DNA of 64,000 nucleotides from Sorghum bicolor (GCF_000003195.3 NC_012873.2:10129894-10193893); one strand, 5' to 3'. Counted from the first letter of the stretch, positions 25,101-36,327 are shown. Program-made: numbers and translations. Notes: generated by a model from the letters alone, not told the origin.

Positions 25101-27484
25101 CTGGGTCTTTTTTTTTTCTCGACTTGTGTTCGGAAATGGCATTTCCTATTTCATCAAGAAAAGAACTTATGATATATTTTGAAAAGTATGCTAATCATGC
25201 TTATGGTGCTTTGGACTGCAGTCATACTCTTTCTTGGTGCATGTATGAAGCCTCCTCACTTATCCCTAGTAACTGAGTACATGGAAGTGGGTTCTTTGTA
25301 TAGTTTGATTCACTCAAAAATGCAGAAAACTAAGCTCCATTGGAAGAGGAGGTTAAAGATGCTCCGTGATATCTGTAGGTGAGCATGTTCAATGCCTCTA
25401 GCTTTCTGGACTGTTCAATGCCTATAGTTTTTCAGACTGTTCTGTCTCTGCTATATCTTTTTGTGTTCCTTTTTCCATGTCTAACACCATGGTTTGGTTA
25501 TAATGCTGTACAAGGGGTCTCATGTGCATGCACCGACTAAAGATTGTTCACCGTGACCTCAAGAGTGCAAATTGCCTTGTTAACAAATACTGGACAGTCA
25601 AGATATGTGATTTTGGGCTCTCTCGAGTAATGTCAGATTCTGCAATGAATGACAACTCATCTGCGGGGACTCCAGAGTGGATGGCTCCTGAGCTCATCCG
25701 CAACGAGCCATTCACAGAAAAATGTGATATCTTCAGCTTCGGGGTTATCATGTGGGAGCTTTGCACTCTTTGTAGACCTTGGGAAGGAATTCCACCTGTT
25801 CAGGTAGCCACCATACTTTTCGATGGCTCCTTTTTTAAAAATAAAATAAAATAAATAAATTGTCACTAAATTAAACCAACTCACATGTCTCCTGTCTACA
25901 TGTTAGATCGTTTACTCTGTTGCGAATGATGGGGCAAGACTGGAAATACCAGATGGGCCCCTTGGAAGCTTGATAGCGGGTATGATTTCTGTTCCTTCTA
26001 TGAAAGGGTAGTTGTTTGGTTGCTCCTGCATCCATTTGGAACTTCTATTGTGGTTTGTCTGGATTACCAGGTGTTTGTTAATCAACATTATAATGGACAC
26101 ATGATGATTTTTTCAAGCATTACCTATAAGAAATTTCCTATCTCTACAGGCGGGTGAAGGTCCTTGTTTTTATCTATTCTGTGGAAAGATAGGAGGAAAC
26201 TGATTGAACATTTGTTTAAATACTTTTGACCCTAAAAAAACACATAAAGTCCTTTATCTTTTGTGAACAACACATAAATCTCATACTCAATCCATTCCAA
26301 ATTGTAAGTCGTTTGACTTTTTTAATATCAAGTTTGACCACTCGTCTTATTCAAAATTTTGTATAAAATATCACTTTTTTTGTTGTGTATTGGTCTATTA
26401 ATAAAAGTTCTTCAAGAATGACTTAAATTTGACTATATTTGCACAAATTTTTTGAATAAGACGAGTGGTCAAACTTGGAGTAAAAAAAGTCAAACGACTT
26501 ACAATTTGGGATGGAGGGAGTACAAGTTTGAATGTCTACCCAGCAATCATACAGAAATGGTACATCTGTTCATAAATGTATGATGTTCTAGAATGTGAGA
26601 AGTCAACTTTGACAATAGATTTAAGAAATAATATCTGGCTTGTTCACATCGACACTCTTTGAATTTTTCATGAAAAGTACTTTCATAAGACAGTAATTTT
26701 TTCCTTACCATTTTCATATGAAAAGACTGTCGATGTAAAAAATCTCATACAATTATGAACACAAGTATTAGTCAGCACTGTACTGTTCAGACATCCATTT
26801 ATCAAAGCTCACTTTGGAAATTTAGGTCACCATCGCATTCTTAAAAGTTAAAAGAGAGTATTTCGCCAAGGCCTTGTTTAGTTCGCGAAAATTTTTCAGT
26901 TCATTTACTGTAGTAATTTCGTTTGTATTTGGCAATTATTATCCAACTATGGACTAACTAGGGTTAAAAGATTCGTCTCGCAAATTACAAGCAAACTGTG
27001 TAATTAGTTTTTTTTAATCTATATTCAATGCTCCATGCATACGTTCAAAGATTCTATGTATTGGGAAATCTTGAATTTTTTTGGGAACTAAACAAAGCCT
27101 AACTCTAGGCCTTGTTTAGTTCTGAAAAGATTTCGGATTTCGGTACTGTAGCATTTTCGTTTCTATTTGACAAACATTACCAATCATAGACTAACTAGGC
27201 TCAAAAGATTCATCTCGTGATTTACAGACAGTGTAATTATTTTGTTTTTGTCTATATTTAGTGCTTCATGCATGTGCCACAAGATTCGATGTGACGGGGA
27301 ATCTTGAAAAGTTTTTGAATTTCGGGGTGAACTAAACAAGGCCCTATTCGAGCACCTACTGTTGACCTACCCTAAAAACATGCTGCATTCCTGTTTAACA
27401 GATTGCTGGGCAGAACCGGAGAAGCGTCCAAGCTGCCAGGAGATCCTGACCCGCCTTCTTGATTGCGAGTATACCTTGTGTTGA
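13116..27484 (+). CDS. Raf-like MAPKKK with EDR1-type N-terminal domain (plant Raf group B-like)
   Basis: A serine/threonine kinase of the plant Raf-like MAPKKK class, assembled from 16 coding exons: 13116-13358, 13452-13655, 13947-14138, 14225-14463, 18312-18407, 18534-18626, 20073-20153, 20450-20577, 21186-21277, 24136-24430, 24793-24916, 25005-25024, 25222-25378, 25515-25803, 25907-25979 and 27402-27484. The sum is 2409 nt, or 802 residues. Phases agree at every junction. The start is the first in-frame ATG after a stop at 13074 in the same exon. Residues about 65-265 resemble the EDR1/CTR1 regulatory domain ('GFYSIIPEKRLKERFDTIP', 'GQIRHGSCRPKAILFKVLAD', 'LVDLMRFPGQL'). The kinase domain has GVGFFG (553-558), Lys573, HRDLKSAN with Asp669, DFG (687-689) and APE (712-714), so it looks catalytically complete. 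From memory it is closest to Arabidopsis RAF13-type proteins. Substrate is unknown. The start of the 21186 exon is the least certain junction (21181 is another AG site but breaks phase). Introns 1 and 5 are full of transposons. Confidence 0.88.
15005..15256 (-). mobile_element. Left (3') LTR remnant of an antisense copia element
   Basis: On the minus strand a polypurine tract (GGGGGAG) precedes TGTTAGATTGTATTACGG at 15256, the form of a copia 3' LTR start. A similar text, TGTTAGATTGTATTATGG, occurs at the other side of the element at 17816. Further in, 'gtgtataattggtaata' is typical LTR text. The outer edge near 15005 is approximate. Confidence 0.5.
15351..16141 (+). mobile_element. Stowaway MITE interrupted by a hAT-like MITE
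   Basis: The ends are TACTCCCTCTATTCTAAATT and AATTTGGAACGGAGGGAGTA, inverted repeats with TA at the edges, as in Tc1/mariner-derived Stowaway MITEs. The interior halves ('gttttggttttttt...' and 'agaaaagccaaaac') would pair in a hairpin, but are separated by the 629-bp insert at 15445-16073. Confidence 0.8.
15445..16073 (-). mobile_element. hAT-like MITE with CAATGTTTTCAGGTCG ends, copy B
   Basis: It starts CAATGTTTTCAGGTCG and ends CCTGAAAACATTG, with the same palindromic ATTAATCG/GGTCG arms and the same unique centre as copy A, but inverted. The flanking atacatag and atacaaca are a possible imperfect 8-bp target duplication. It is nested in a Stowaway MITE. Confidence 0.75.
16145..17474 (-). 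pseudogene. Internally deleted copia gag / RNase H remnant
   Basis: Read on the minus strand from the right: a primer-binding-like TGGTATCAGAT (about 17463-17473), then degraded gag ('ELVMMTNTTAWQVWLTLKEH' near 16880, 'MNLNAEFRTFIEGDLFITDY' near 16740, 'ANVGEPVLDRTLVLTVLRRL'). It passes directly, near 16610, into the end of reverse transcriptase ('ALDMVKRVLWYLR') and RNase H ('LVAYFDADWVSCPDTRCSTS', 'SSAEAEYRAVAND', and after a frameshift 'HKHVEIDLHFVRDKV', in part, near 16190-16230). Protease, integrase and most of reverse transcriptase are absent. Frameshifts and stops show it is dead. It lies antisense in intron 5 of the kinase gene. Confidence 0.75.
17475..17816 (-). mobile_element. Right (5') LTR region of the copia remnant, with a poly(A)-tailed insert
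   Basis: The minus strand starts TGTTAGATTGTATTATGG at 17816 and ends at the primer-binding-like site near 17474. On the plus strand a run of ten A residues ends at about 17782, following 'gtaatgaaattcggcttcggcc', which looks like the 3' end of a LINE-type retroposon inserted within the LTR. Insert limits are unclear. Confidence 0.45.
17817..18170. mobile_element. Possible second LTR fragment
   Basis: The text 'attgatatgagtacatgtccc', 'ttatatttatacttcc' and 'ccttttcctaaacaaactc' is of the kind found in grass copia LTRs. No boundary or paired LTR can be defined. Confidence 0.3.
18770..19050. mobile_element. Fragment of a dispersed repeat
   Basis: It begins CAGTGGCGGATCTAGG, a phrase I know as the start of a common plant dispersed repeat. 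The far end is not recognisable. It directly follows a short exon-like stretch at 18732-18770. Confidence 0.3.
19051..19281 (+). mobile_element. MITE with GGGCAGCTCC / GGGTGCCC ends
   Basis: It starts TAAGGGCAGCTCCAACAATC and ends GACTATTGCGGGTGCCCTAA; these are inverted repeats. The interior has the complementary pair 'gagccagctctaagc' and 'gcttagagctaggc'. It lies within intron 7 of the kinase gene. Confidence 0.65.
22333..22600 (+). mobile_element. Stowaway-like MITE
   Basis: The ends 'cttcctctgattggaaatat' and 'atatttccgactggaggaag' are inverted repeats, continuing inward as 'aagtccatctagg' against 'gtaatagactt'. AT-rich centre without coding signal. Confidence 0.55.
23418..23570 (+). 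repeat. Two-copy tandem repeat, 78-bp period
   Basis: 'gtatcaccccctacctttcc' occurs at 23418 and again at 23496. Each is followed by a similar 'gccaccgccgc(a/g)gaggctgaatca' block and a 'gttcccac' block. The setting is GC-rich DNA inside an intron. Confidence 0.65.
24535..24674 (+). mobile_element. Stowaway MITE in the intron next to the P-loop exon
   Basis: Ends TACTCAATTCCAAATTATAA and TTATAATTTGGAACGAAGGG, then AGTA. It is a 140-bp near-perfect hairpin of the same family as 15351 and 58992. Confidence 0.8.
26284..26522 (+). mobile_element. Stowaway-type MITE variant
   Basis: Ends TACTCAATCCATTCCAAATT and AATTTGGGATGGAGGGAGTA. The arms also pair internally (gtcgtttgac against gtcaaacgac; gaccactcgtcttattcaa against ttgaataagacgagtggtc). 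It lies in the last intron of the kinase gene. Confidence 0.8.
26870..27099 (+). mobile_element. GGCCTTGTTTAGTT-family MITE, copy 4
   Basis: It starts GGCCTTGTTTAGTTCGCG and ends GAACTAAACAAAGCC, with the family interior. It lies in the last intron of the kinase gene, eight bases from copy 5. Confidence 0.85.
27108..27343 (+). mobile_element. GGCCTTGTTTAGTT-family MITE, copy 5
   Basis: It starts GGCCTTGTTTAGTTCTG and ends GAACTAAACAAGGCC. It lies head to tail with copy 4 in the same intron, ending 58 bases before the last exon. Confidence 0.85.
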
Positions 27485-28143
27485 GGTTTTGCTTCTAGTC
27501 TGTATAGCGGTTATAGGGGGCATCAAACGGTCCTGCTTATATACATTATTTTAATTTCCCATTTCACATACATCATTGAGGATGTAAATTAATACCATGT
27601 ACTATAATAAGCAAACTTTTTATAATCTCTGTAATGGTAATGCCCTGAAATTCAAGAAAAGTTTTCGCAAAAATTGTCTTGTTTCGTGCTCCTCTACTAA
27701 GCACACCTGCAACCAAGATGTTGCGATACTGTGTACGGCATGCACACTTTGTAAAAAATACAAACTAAGAATTGTCTTGTTTCGAGTTTTGTGCCGAGCA
27801 AAATCGCAGCACAGAACGTGGCAGCTTGAGATGGCCCATCCATCGCTGGGCTTGATTGCTCTGTTTCTCTGTTCGCTTGCTGCTAAGCTGTCAGAGTTGG
27901 CCCATCCGTCGATGCGCTGCATGCTCTTTTTCTCTGGTCTCTTGCTGCTTGCCAGAGTCGCCAGGAATTGGGCACACAACTCATGCCCCTCCTCTCCTCA
28001 CCTAGCAAAATGCTCATGGACACACAGGGGCATTCCCTATCAAAATGATACTACAGTTTGTCTTGCTTGTCTTAAAAATCATGGTTAAAAGTATTGTTCA
28101 CTAATTGTTACGAGAGAACAACATTGCTGAGATAGCTGACAGA
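27485..28143 (+). other. 3' UTR of the kinase gene and short spacer
   Basis: After the TGA at 27482-27484 the sequence becomes AT-rich, with possible poly(A) signals such as 'actataataagc' near 27602. An open frame at 27597-28088 resembles no protein I know and contains a short repeated phrase (ggcccatcc-tcg, near 27833 and 27898). I do not call it a gene. Confidence 0.4.
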
Positions 28144-28148
28144 ACAGA
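28144..28148. repeat. Left 5-bp target site duplication (ACAGA)
   Basis: ACAGA lies directly before TGTAACACCC at 28149, and the same five bases follow the third LTR at 41784-41788. Confidence 0.8.
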
Positions 28149-30861
28149 TGTAACACCCGATTTTAAGGACAAAATCAGATATGCACCATATGTGAGTTTT
28201 AGAAGACAAGACTCACATATAGCTACAAATAAGGGGTAATATCAAAGGATAATGCATAAATTATATAGCGTGGATAATAAATTAGAAACAACCTTGGGCA
28301 GCAAACACGGAAGAGAACTCCAAACTTCGGGTGTTAACCTCACTCAACAGGATCCAACTGACTGGTTGATCACAAGCCCAAAACTTATCCTGAGGTGTGG
28401 GGGAGATAGCAAGAGTGAGTTCAAGACGAACTCCGCAAGTATAACAACTAGATTGTATAGATCCCACAATCTCATGATCAATGTGACATAAATAATATAG
28501 AGCATTAAACAATAATCAATGAGTTTCTTAACACAAGATTCATCACCCTTAATGTAAGAGTTCCCAAGGCCGCTCGTGACCGTGAGCACGGCTAGTATAC
28601 CAGTTTTTAACACTCTGCAGAGGTTGTACATCTTTACCCATGAGTCATGATTTACCCTTTCGCCTGAGGTGATCAGCCTCGTAACCCACTACCAAGGTAG
28701 GTCGGCAGGGATCACTATGAAGTCTTTCAAAGGTTCGTCTAACAAGTTAGGGCCGCTTGGTTTCGGTAGTCAGTCCGTGTGATTCTACCACTCGCAGGGA
28801 ATCCACGGTCTGCTATCCCCCATTTGCGCCACACGGGTAACCTCTAACAAGCTAGAAAAATTACTCATACTTGACTAAAGCCAGAGCCATTATAGCCCTC
28901 ATGGTTGCACTTTCATCCCGGTTATCACTTACGAATAAATCCTCAAGTTGTTAACAAGTCATTATTATCATTTGTTACTTTATATCAATCTAGTCACAAG
29001 ATCATGGTCATAGAATTAAAATCCAAATGCTATACTTGCCTTAATCCAATTGCTCCTACTGGTCCTGCTGATCTTACTTGCTTCCAAGACTCTGATCTTG
29101 ATCACCGAAGTAATGCCCACTGCTAAGCTCGGTCACCAAACATCAACACACAAGCAATCGGAGACTGACATACACGAAGCAAACAAGATTACAATTAGAA
29201 CAGTACACCAGCAGTAAATAAATGTAAATAAAAGTTTTCCAAAATCATCTACACGCTACTACGATCACGTCAACAGGAAATTCAAGGAAAACGGAGTTAC
29301 GACGCGAAATCTACTCATTAAACGGGACTGCAAAGGCTATCTACGGACTTGTATTTATCTAGGAAACCTAAAAGTGATGAACCTAGACAACAATGATACC
29401 AACGTGAAGCTCATGAAATTATAAAACTAATGCAACTTGAACGGATCGAATCGGAGCTAAAACGGAGAAGATATGAATTTTCTAAGATTTTCCTATAGAA
29501 AAGTAATTAATTAAATAGGGTCACAAAATTAAAAAGTTTCCAACTGAGTAAATAATATTATTAACATGTAGAGCTCATGATTTCGAATCTAACGCAATTT
29601 GAATGGGTCAAATCGGAGTTAAAATAAATATTTTATGAGCTAAATGAAGTCAGTGGCAAAAGTGTAATTACTGAAAACGTATTTTGGAAACAACAGAGAT
29701 GCTTTACGTTTTCGAAAACAGAAAACGTATTCTACAAACACGCTTTGGACTGCGGGTTCGATATTTAAATAACTCAGGGGTTCTTTTGAAAAAGTTACGG
29801 CCGAAGGGGTATGGGCATTTCCTGGCCGTTGGATTTCGTTCGGACGGTCTTGATTAGATCGGGGTAAAGTGAGGGGGTCCTGCTGACCGCCGGCGGCCTG
29901 GGCGGCGGCGCCATGGCCGGATTTTGGCCAGACCTCGTCGGAGTTTGTGGTTTTCGCACGCCCGAGCACCATTCGACAAACCGAGGGCATGGGGACAAAG
30001 GGGAACTTCGCGCGAACTCACCTAGGGTACCAATCGGAGGCTAGGAGGGCTTGGAGAGGCGCACCACGAGGAAAGGCGGACGGCTTCTCCCTGAGCATGT
30101 TCGGTGAAGATTTAGGAGCGATAGATCGCGCTAGAGAGTAAAAGGAAGGGCTCGGCAGCTTCTTTACCTCGACACAACGCTCGGCAAGGAGGTTACAGGG
30201 GAGGAAACTCGGCCAAACGGATTCTCCACCACGGCGGCGATCTTGGCAGCGCACGGTGCTTCCCAAGCGATGCAGAGAAGGGGGAAAGGCGGAATGGGCG
30301 AGGAGAGCGGCTCGGGTGCGGCGCGGTTCCAAAAGGGGAAGGAGCGGGGCGGGCGGGTGGAGATCGTGGGGAGCGGGGGGGTGACTTGCGGCTCTGCCGC
30401 CGAGAGAGAGAGAGAGAGAGAGCAGTTGGGGAGGAGGGGGAAGGAACTGACAAGCGGGCCTCGCTTGTCGGTGAGAGAGAGGGGAAAGGGGGAGAAAGGT
30501 CGGCTGGCAGGCTGGCTGGGCCGCGGCCCAGGAAGGAGAGCGCGGGGGGGGGGGGGGGGGAAGATCTGGGCCAAAAACCGAAAAGGGGGAAGGGGAAAGA
30601 GAAGTTTTTTTTCCTTTTTATTTTCCAAGAAAATTTTTCAAACTCTTTTCAAAATGAATTTTGAATTCAAATTCCTTTGCTCAAAACCACTCATCACATA
30701 AAAGAAGTGCACCAGCATGTATGCAACAAAATATTAGTCTAAACTTATATTTAATTTTATTCTCCCAAAATTTATTATTTTCCTATATTGAAATGCTCAC
30801 AAAAATTAACTATAAAATCAAATTCAACTATTTAAAAACAATCAAATTTTAGGGTGTTACA
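28149..30861 (-). repeat. LTR 1 of the three-LTR element (2713 bp)
   Basis: TGTAACACCC to GGGTGTTACA. Contains a (GA)n tract near 30401-30422 and a run of 17 G at 30544-30560. Open frames in the GC-rich part (29640-30700) are repeated in the other LTRs and have no protein similarity that I recognise. Confidence 0.92.
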
Positions 30862-31106
30862 ATTCTACCCCCCTTAAAATGAATCTCGTCCTCGAGATTC
30901 AGAATGGGCTTAGATCTTCTGAGAGAAACAGGAAAATATCTTGATAATCCTTTCATCTTCACAACTTGCATACCAAACTTCAACACTTGTCTCAAGGTCA
31001 CACCTCGTGAACATAATTTCCATTGAATAACTATTATTCATAATTGACCAAAGTCCATCTTGACTACTAATTTCCTTTAGCTTACAACTCCAAGAGACAT
31101 GGGAAC

Positions 31107-31781
31107 TTAATATGCATTTGCTTCATCAGGTAGGAGTGGACCACCGTGATACTCAATTCTTTTTCCTGACGGTGCTGTTAAGAGCATTTTGTACTCGGTA
31201 CCGTAGATCACTCCTTTGTGTGCACATAACCATCCATTACCAAGGACCAAGGGAATACCAAGTGACTCTAGCACAATGAGTTTTACAGTGAAGTTCTCCT
31301 TGTTTATGACCAAATTGATATTGGAGCACACCTGATCTGCTTGTATTTCTCCCACTGAAGTTTGAACTAGTAAAGGCTTCTTCGTTGGGCACTTTACCCT
31401 CTCGATTGTCTTTACGAGGTCGGCAGAAATGAAAGAATGTCAAGCACTCGGGTCAAACAGAGCAAAAACTTGCACTGAGTCTACTTGAATATAGCCACCA
31501 ACCACTTTGGTAGCTCCATGAATGTTATGTCTATCCACATTGCTCAGTCTTCCATTGATATAGTCTCGTTGCACCTTACTTCCATGAGCAGACTTCTTAC
31601 GACTTTTCCTTTTTCTCTTTCGCCGTTGTGGATTCTGATTTGATTCACTTCCAACTTGCTCTTCAGTATCATTATTTTGATAGTACTCAGTTTCATCATA
31701 CACATAACATCCATCAAGGGTAGGATCATCATTCTCTTCCCACTTATCAGTAAGAGGCATCATATAGGGCTCCTGATCCAT
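31107..31781 (-). pseudogene. Retroviral-type aspartic protease remnant, internal region 1
   Basis: The minus-strand text 'VQVFALFDPSA' is followed by an in-frame TGA and then 'HSFISADLVKTI', the position of the Gypsy protease active-site loop. Downstream comes 'IPLVLGNGWLCAHKGVIYG' and 'SGKRIEYHGG', the usual second half of the domain. The loop departs from the family D-S/T-G-A form and also carries the stop, so no active protease can be made. A lysine- and arginine-rich stretch precedes the domain. The same stop is present in internal region 2. Confidence 0.8.
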
Positions 31782-32747
31782 GGGATACTACACTCCCTGT
31801 CATGAAATGACCAACGTCAATGACACGAGAAGGAGAGATGATTATATTCATAGAATATCTCACGAGACAACTCTCACTTCAAGATGAGTTGAAAATGCAT
31901 CAACCCGTGATATCAAGGTACTACCCCCTTAAGAAAGGTCGACTAGGAGGCACAAGGAAGGTAGCTTGCACTTTTTCTTAACAAGTTATCTTGCATTGAG
32001 ACCCTTTTGACATCCCAAGGAACTTATGTGCAAGGAAGAAACAAATATCCTGATTTTCCTCGCGATATGAAAAATCATTAGCGCAGTAAAATGGACATAA
32101 CTATTGTTCTGTTAATCCAATAGGGTTATAGCTTATACCGTTAGAAAGCTTAGAGAATTTTCTACAACCTTTCTATAGAACACTTTTCCAAATTCTATAG
32201 TTATATTTGTCCAAAACAGCAGGCAACCAAAACTGGTCCAGATTCTTGACAGCACATCTATATCGTCTTGTGATTTTTGTAACTTCCAAACCATAAAAGC
32301 TATGAGGGTGATTCTTGTGGTCAGAGAAATATATTGAAGTCTACTATCATCCAGAATTTTCTCATGATTTTTAGTCATCCAAGAACAGAGACATAAACCG
32401 ATAAAGATGAGATACTCTAGAAAGACAGGATAAGGTAACAAGAGAGAAACCAAAACCCAACTATTTATGTCATTAATCCTTATGCCTTAGACATATAAAC
32501 TAAATGAAATTGTGAAGAAACTCACAAGATCATTACACTTATTACAAAGATCCAAATCAAACATAAACATAAAGACAATTCAACCAAGCAGTAAAGGTTC
32601 ACAAGGCACACAAACTCGACTTTCGCTACTAGCGTTTTTATTACACAAGGGCACAATCTCCTATATCTTAAACTCAGTGTGGCTTCTTTGATGATACTAC
32701 TGTTGGTTCTTCTGTGGACAAGACTTTACATAGTGTCCTTCCTGTCG

Positions 32748-33422
32748 TCAGTGATAACACTTTTTCTTAGCTGGATCCTTCGTGATATCATTTTCCACTG
32801 AGGTGTTGCTCGCTGTGTTATCAGTTCGCTGACTCTGAAGGTTTGTCTCTGGCTGGCTAGCTTTCTTCCTAACTTGGTTGATCCTTTGAGGTTGAAACTC
32901 TTTATAAGTGATGGTCCATCCATCTATGCATACCTCATGAGCGGTGGGGTTAGCTTGAGAAGTTTCTTCATCTCCAAGGTTTGGATTTTCATGGCCAGGG
33001 TTCAAAGCTAAATGTGACGACTTAGGATTTGAATGTTGTTCACTTCCTAATGCTGGCTCTAGTGATTTTGCCTTCCTCTTCTTATCCTCATTAGTCACAC
33101 CATTTGGTTTTACCTTAACTTCCTTTTTAGATGACCTATTCTGAAGACAAGGAAGACCGTAATGCCTACAACAATGGCATTGATCCTGATATCCCGATGC
33201 ATTACTATCAACACCTCCATGGGTTCTCATATTTTTCCAAGCTTCTGCTACTTGTCTCTTCACTGGTCCTGAGATGCACTGCTGAGAGTTCCCATTATGA
33301 GTCATTCCTTCCACTACTTGCTTTTGCATGGCTAGAAGCTTCTCCTTGTCGAATGCTTTTACGAGTGGCATCTCTGAGTCCTTTTGTTCCTTCATGTTAA
33401 TGGTCTCGTCGTTATGAGCCAT
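32748..33422 (-). CDS. Gag-like protein of the retroelement, ending inside a zinc knuckle (region 1)
   Basis: A 224-residue frame opening about 190 bases after the primer-binding site, the place of gag. The protein is hydrophilic and Lys/Gln/Asn-rich. I cannot see the usual capsid motifs. It contains a Cys/His cluster (CHCCRHYGLPC) near residue 83. It ends KKKCYH and then TGA. Reading past the stop gives RQEGHYVKSCPQ. The spacing is exactly that of a CX2CX4HX4C nucleocapsid zinc knuckle, with the TGA at the second cysteine position. The frame is identical in internal region 2, so the stop predates the duplication. Confidence 0.65.
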   Translation of the reverse strand: MAHNDETINMKEQKDSEMPLVKAFDKEKLLAMQKQVVEGMTHNGNSQQCISGPVKRQVAEAWKNMRTHGGVDSNASGYQDQCHCCRHYGLPCLQNRSSKKEVKVKPNGVTNEDKKRKAKSLEPALGSEQHSNPKSSHLALNPGHENPNLGDEETSQANPTAHEVCIDGWTITYKEFQPQRINQVRKKASQPETNLQSQRTDNTASNTSVENDITKDPAKKKCYH

Positions 33423-33618
33423 CTAAATAGACAAGGAGGTTGGATTTAGAATAGAGACAAAGTTTTATAATAAAATAGGGCAGAGGTAAGCATAATTTTT
33501 TGTTAGCAATTATCAAGGTTAAGGTGAAAGCAAGAAGTAAGCAGAGATAGAAGCATTCTAAAACGTCCGGTTCTAACTAGGCTTGCGTCCTACAGTCAGC
33601 ATTGCTTTGATACCACTT

Positions 33619-36327
33619 TGTAACACCCGATTTTAAGGACAAAATCAGATATGCACCATATGTGAGTTTTAGAAGACAAGACTCACATATAGCTACAAAT
33701 AAGGGGTAATATCAAAGGACAATGCATAAATTATATAGCGTGGATAATAAATTAGAAACAACCTTGGGCAGCAAACACGGAAGAGAACTCCAAACTTCGG
33801 GTGTTAACCTCACTCAACAGGATCCAACTGACTGGTTGATCACAAGCCCAAAACTTATCCTGAGGTGTGGGGGAGATAGCAAGAGTGAGTTCAAGACGAA
33901 CTCCGCAAGTATAACAACTAGATTGTATAGATCCCACAATCTCATGATCAATGTGACATAAATAATATAGAGCATTAAACAATAATCAATGAGTTTCTTA
34001 ACACAAGATTCATCACCCTTAATGTAAGAGTTCCCAAGGCCGCTCGTGACCGTGAGCACGGCTAGTATACCAGTTTTTAACACTCTGCAGAGGTTGTACA
34101 TCTTTACCCATGAGTCATGATTTACCCTTTCGCCTGAGGTGATCAGCCTCGTAACCCACTACCAAGGTAGGTCGGCAGGGATCACTATGAAGTCTTTCAA
34201 AGGTTCGTCTAACAAGTTAGGGCCGCTTGGTTTCGGTAGTCAGTCCGTGTGATTCTACCACTCGCAGGGAATCCACGGTCTGCTATCCCCCATTTGCGCC
34301 ACACGGGTAACCTCTAACAAGCTAGAAAAATTACTCATACTTGACTAAAGCCAGAGCCATTATAGCCCTCATGGTTGCACTTTCATCCCGGTTATCACTT
34401 ACGAATAAATCCTCAAGTTGTTAACAAGTCATTATTATCATTTGTTACTTTATATCAATCTAGTCACAAGATCATGGTCATAGAATTAAAATCCAAATGC
34501 TATACTTGCCTTAATCCAATTGCTCCTACTGGTCCTGCTGATCTTACTTGCTTCCAAGACTCTGATCTTGATCACCGAAGTAATGCCCACTGCTAAGCTC
34601 GGTCACCAAACATCAACACACAAGCAATCGGAGACTGACATACACGAAGCAAACAAGATTACAATTAGAACAGTACACCAGCAGTAAATAAATGTAAATA
34701 AAAGTTTTCCAAAATCATCTACACGCTACTACGATCACGTCAACAGGAAATTCAAGGAAAACGGAGTTACGACGCGAAATCTACTCATTAAACGGGACTG
34801 CAAAGGCTATCTACGGACTTGTATTTATCTAGGAAACCTAAAAGTGATGAACCTAGACAACAATGATACCAACGTGAAGCTCATGAAATTATAAAACTAA
34901 TGCAACTTGAACGGATCGAATCGGAGCTAAAACGGAGAAGATATGAATTTTCTAAGATTTTCCTATAGAAAAGTAATTAATTAAATAGGGTCACAAAATT
35001 AAAAAGTTTCCAACTGAGTAAATAATATTATTAACATGTAGAGCTCATGATTTCGAATCTAACGCAATTTGAATGGATCAAATCGGAGTTAAAATAAATA
35101 TTTTATGAGCTAAATGAAGTCAGTGGCAAAAGTGTAATTACTGAAAACGTATTTTGGAAACAACAGAGATGCTTTACGTTTTCGAAAACAGAAAACGTAT
35201 TCTACAAACACGCTTTGGACTGCGGGTTCGATATTTAAATAACTCAGGGGTTCTTTTGAAAAAGTTACGGCCGAAGGGGTATGGGCATTTCCTGGCCGTT
35301 GGATTTCGTTCGGACGGTCTTGATTAGATCGGGGTAAAGTGAGGGGGTCCTGCTGACCGCCGGCGGCCTGGGCGGCGGCGCCATGGCCGGATTTTGGCCA
35401 GACCTCGTCGGAGTTTGTGGTTTTCGCACGCCCGAGCACCATTCGACAAACCGAGGGCATGGGGACAAAGGGGAACTTCGCGCGAACTCACCTAGGGTAC
35501 CAATCGGAGGCTAGGAGGGCTTGGAGAGGCGCACCACGAGGAAAGGCGGACGGCTTCTCCCTGAGCATGTTCGGTGAAGATTTAGGAGCGATAGATCGCG
35601 CTAGAGAGTAAAAGGAAGGGCTCGGCAGCTTCTTTACCTCGACACAACGCTCGGCAAGGAGGTTACAGGGGAGGAAACTCGGCCAAACGGATTCTCCACC
35701 ACGGCGGCGATCTTGGCAGCGCACGGTGCTTCCCAAGCGATGCAGAGAAGGGGGAAAGGCGGAATGGGCGAGGAGAGCGGCTCGGGTGCGGCGCGGTTCC
35801 AAAAGGGGAAGGAGCGGGGCGGGCGGGTGGAGATCGTGGGGAGCGGGGGGGTGACTTGCGGCTCTGCCGCCGAGAGAGAGAGAGAGAGAGAGCAGTTGGG
35901 GAGGAGGGGGAAGGAACTGACAAGCGGGCCTCGCTTGTCGGTGAGAGAGAGGGGAAAGGGGGAGAAAGGTCGGCTGGCAGGCTGGCTGGGCCGCGGCCCA
36001 GGAAGGAGAGCGCGGGGGGGGGGGGGAAGATCTGGGCCAAAAACCGAAAAGGGGGAAGGGGAAAGAGAAGTTTTTTTTCCTTTTTATTTTCCAAGAAAAT
36101 TTTTCAAACTCTTTTCAAAATGAATTTTGAATTCAAATTCCTTTGCTCAAAACCACTCATCACATAAAAGAAGTGCACCAGCATGTATGCAACAAAATAT
36201 TAGTCTAAACTTATATTTAATTTTATTCTCCCAAAATTTATTATTTTCCTATATTGAAATGCTCACAAAAATTAACTATAAAATCAAATTCAACTATTTA
36301 AAAACAATCAAATTTTAGGGTGTTACA
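33619..36327 (-). repeat. LTR 2 (central) of the three-LTR element (2709 bp)
   Basis: Nearly identical to LTR 1. It has 13 G in the poly-G run (36014-36026) against 17 in LTR 1, and 'atggatcaaatc' near 35075 where LTRs 1 and 3 have 'atgggtcaaatc'. Confidence 0.92.

Larger units (their letters stand above)
30862..33618 (-). mobile_element. Internal region 1 of the retroelement (2757 bp)
   Basis: Reading minus: primer-binding site at about 33603-33614, a leader of about 190 bases, the gag-like frame (33422-32748), a 0.97-kb spacer with no recognised domain, the protease-like remnant (31781-31107) and the purine tract next to 30862. Confidence 0.88.

Noticed and set aside
27597..28088. 163-codon plus-strand frame next to the kinase gene
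   Set aside because: No recognisable domain. It overlaps the expected 3' UTR and includes a short internal repeat.
29640..30701. Open frames in the GC-rich part of LTR 1 (and equivalents in LTRs 2 and 3)
   Set aside because: They overlap on both strands, differ in length with the poly-G and GA tracts, and contain low-complexity Arg/Glu/Gly text. They are LTR sequence, not genes.
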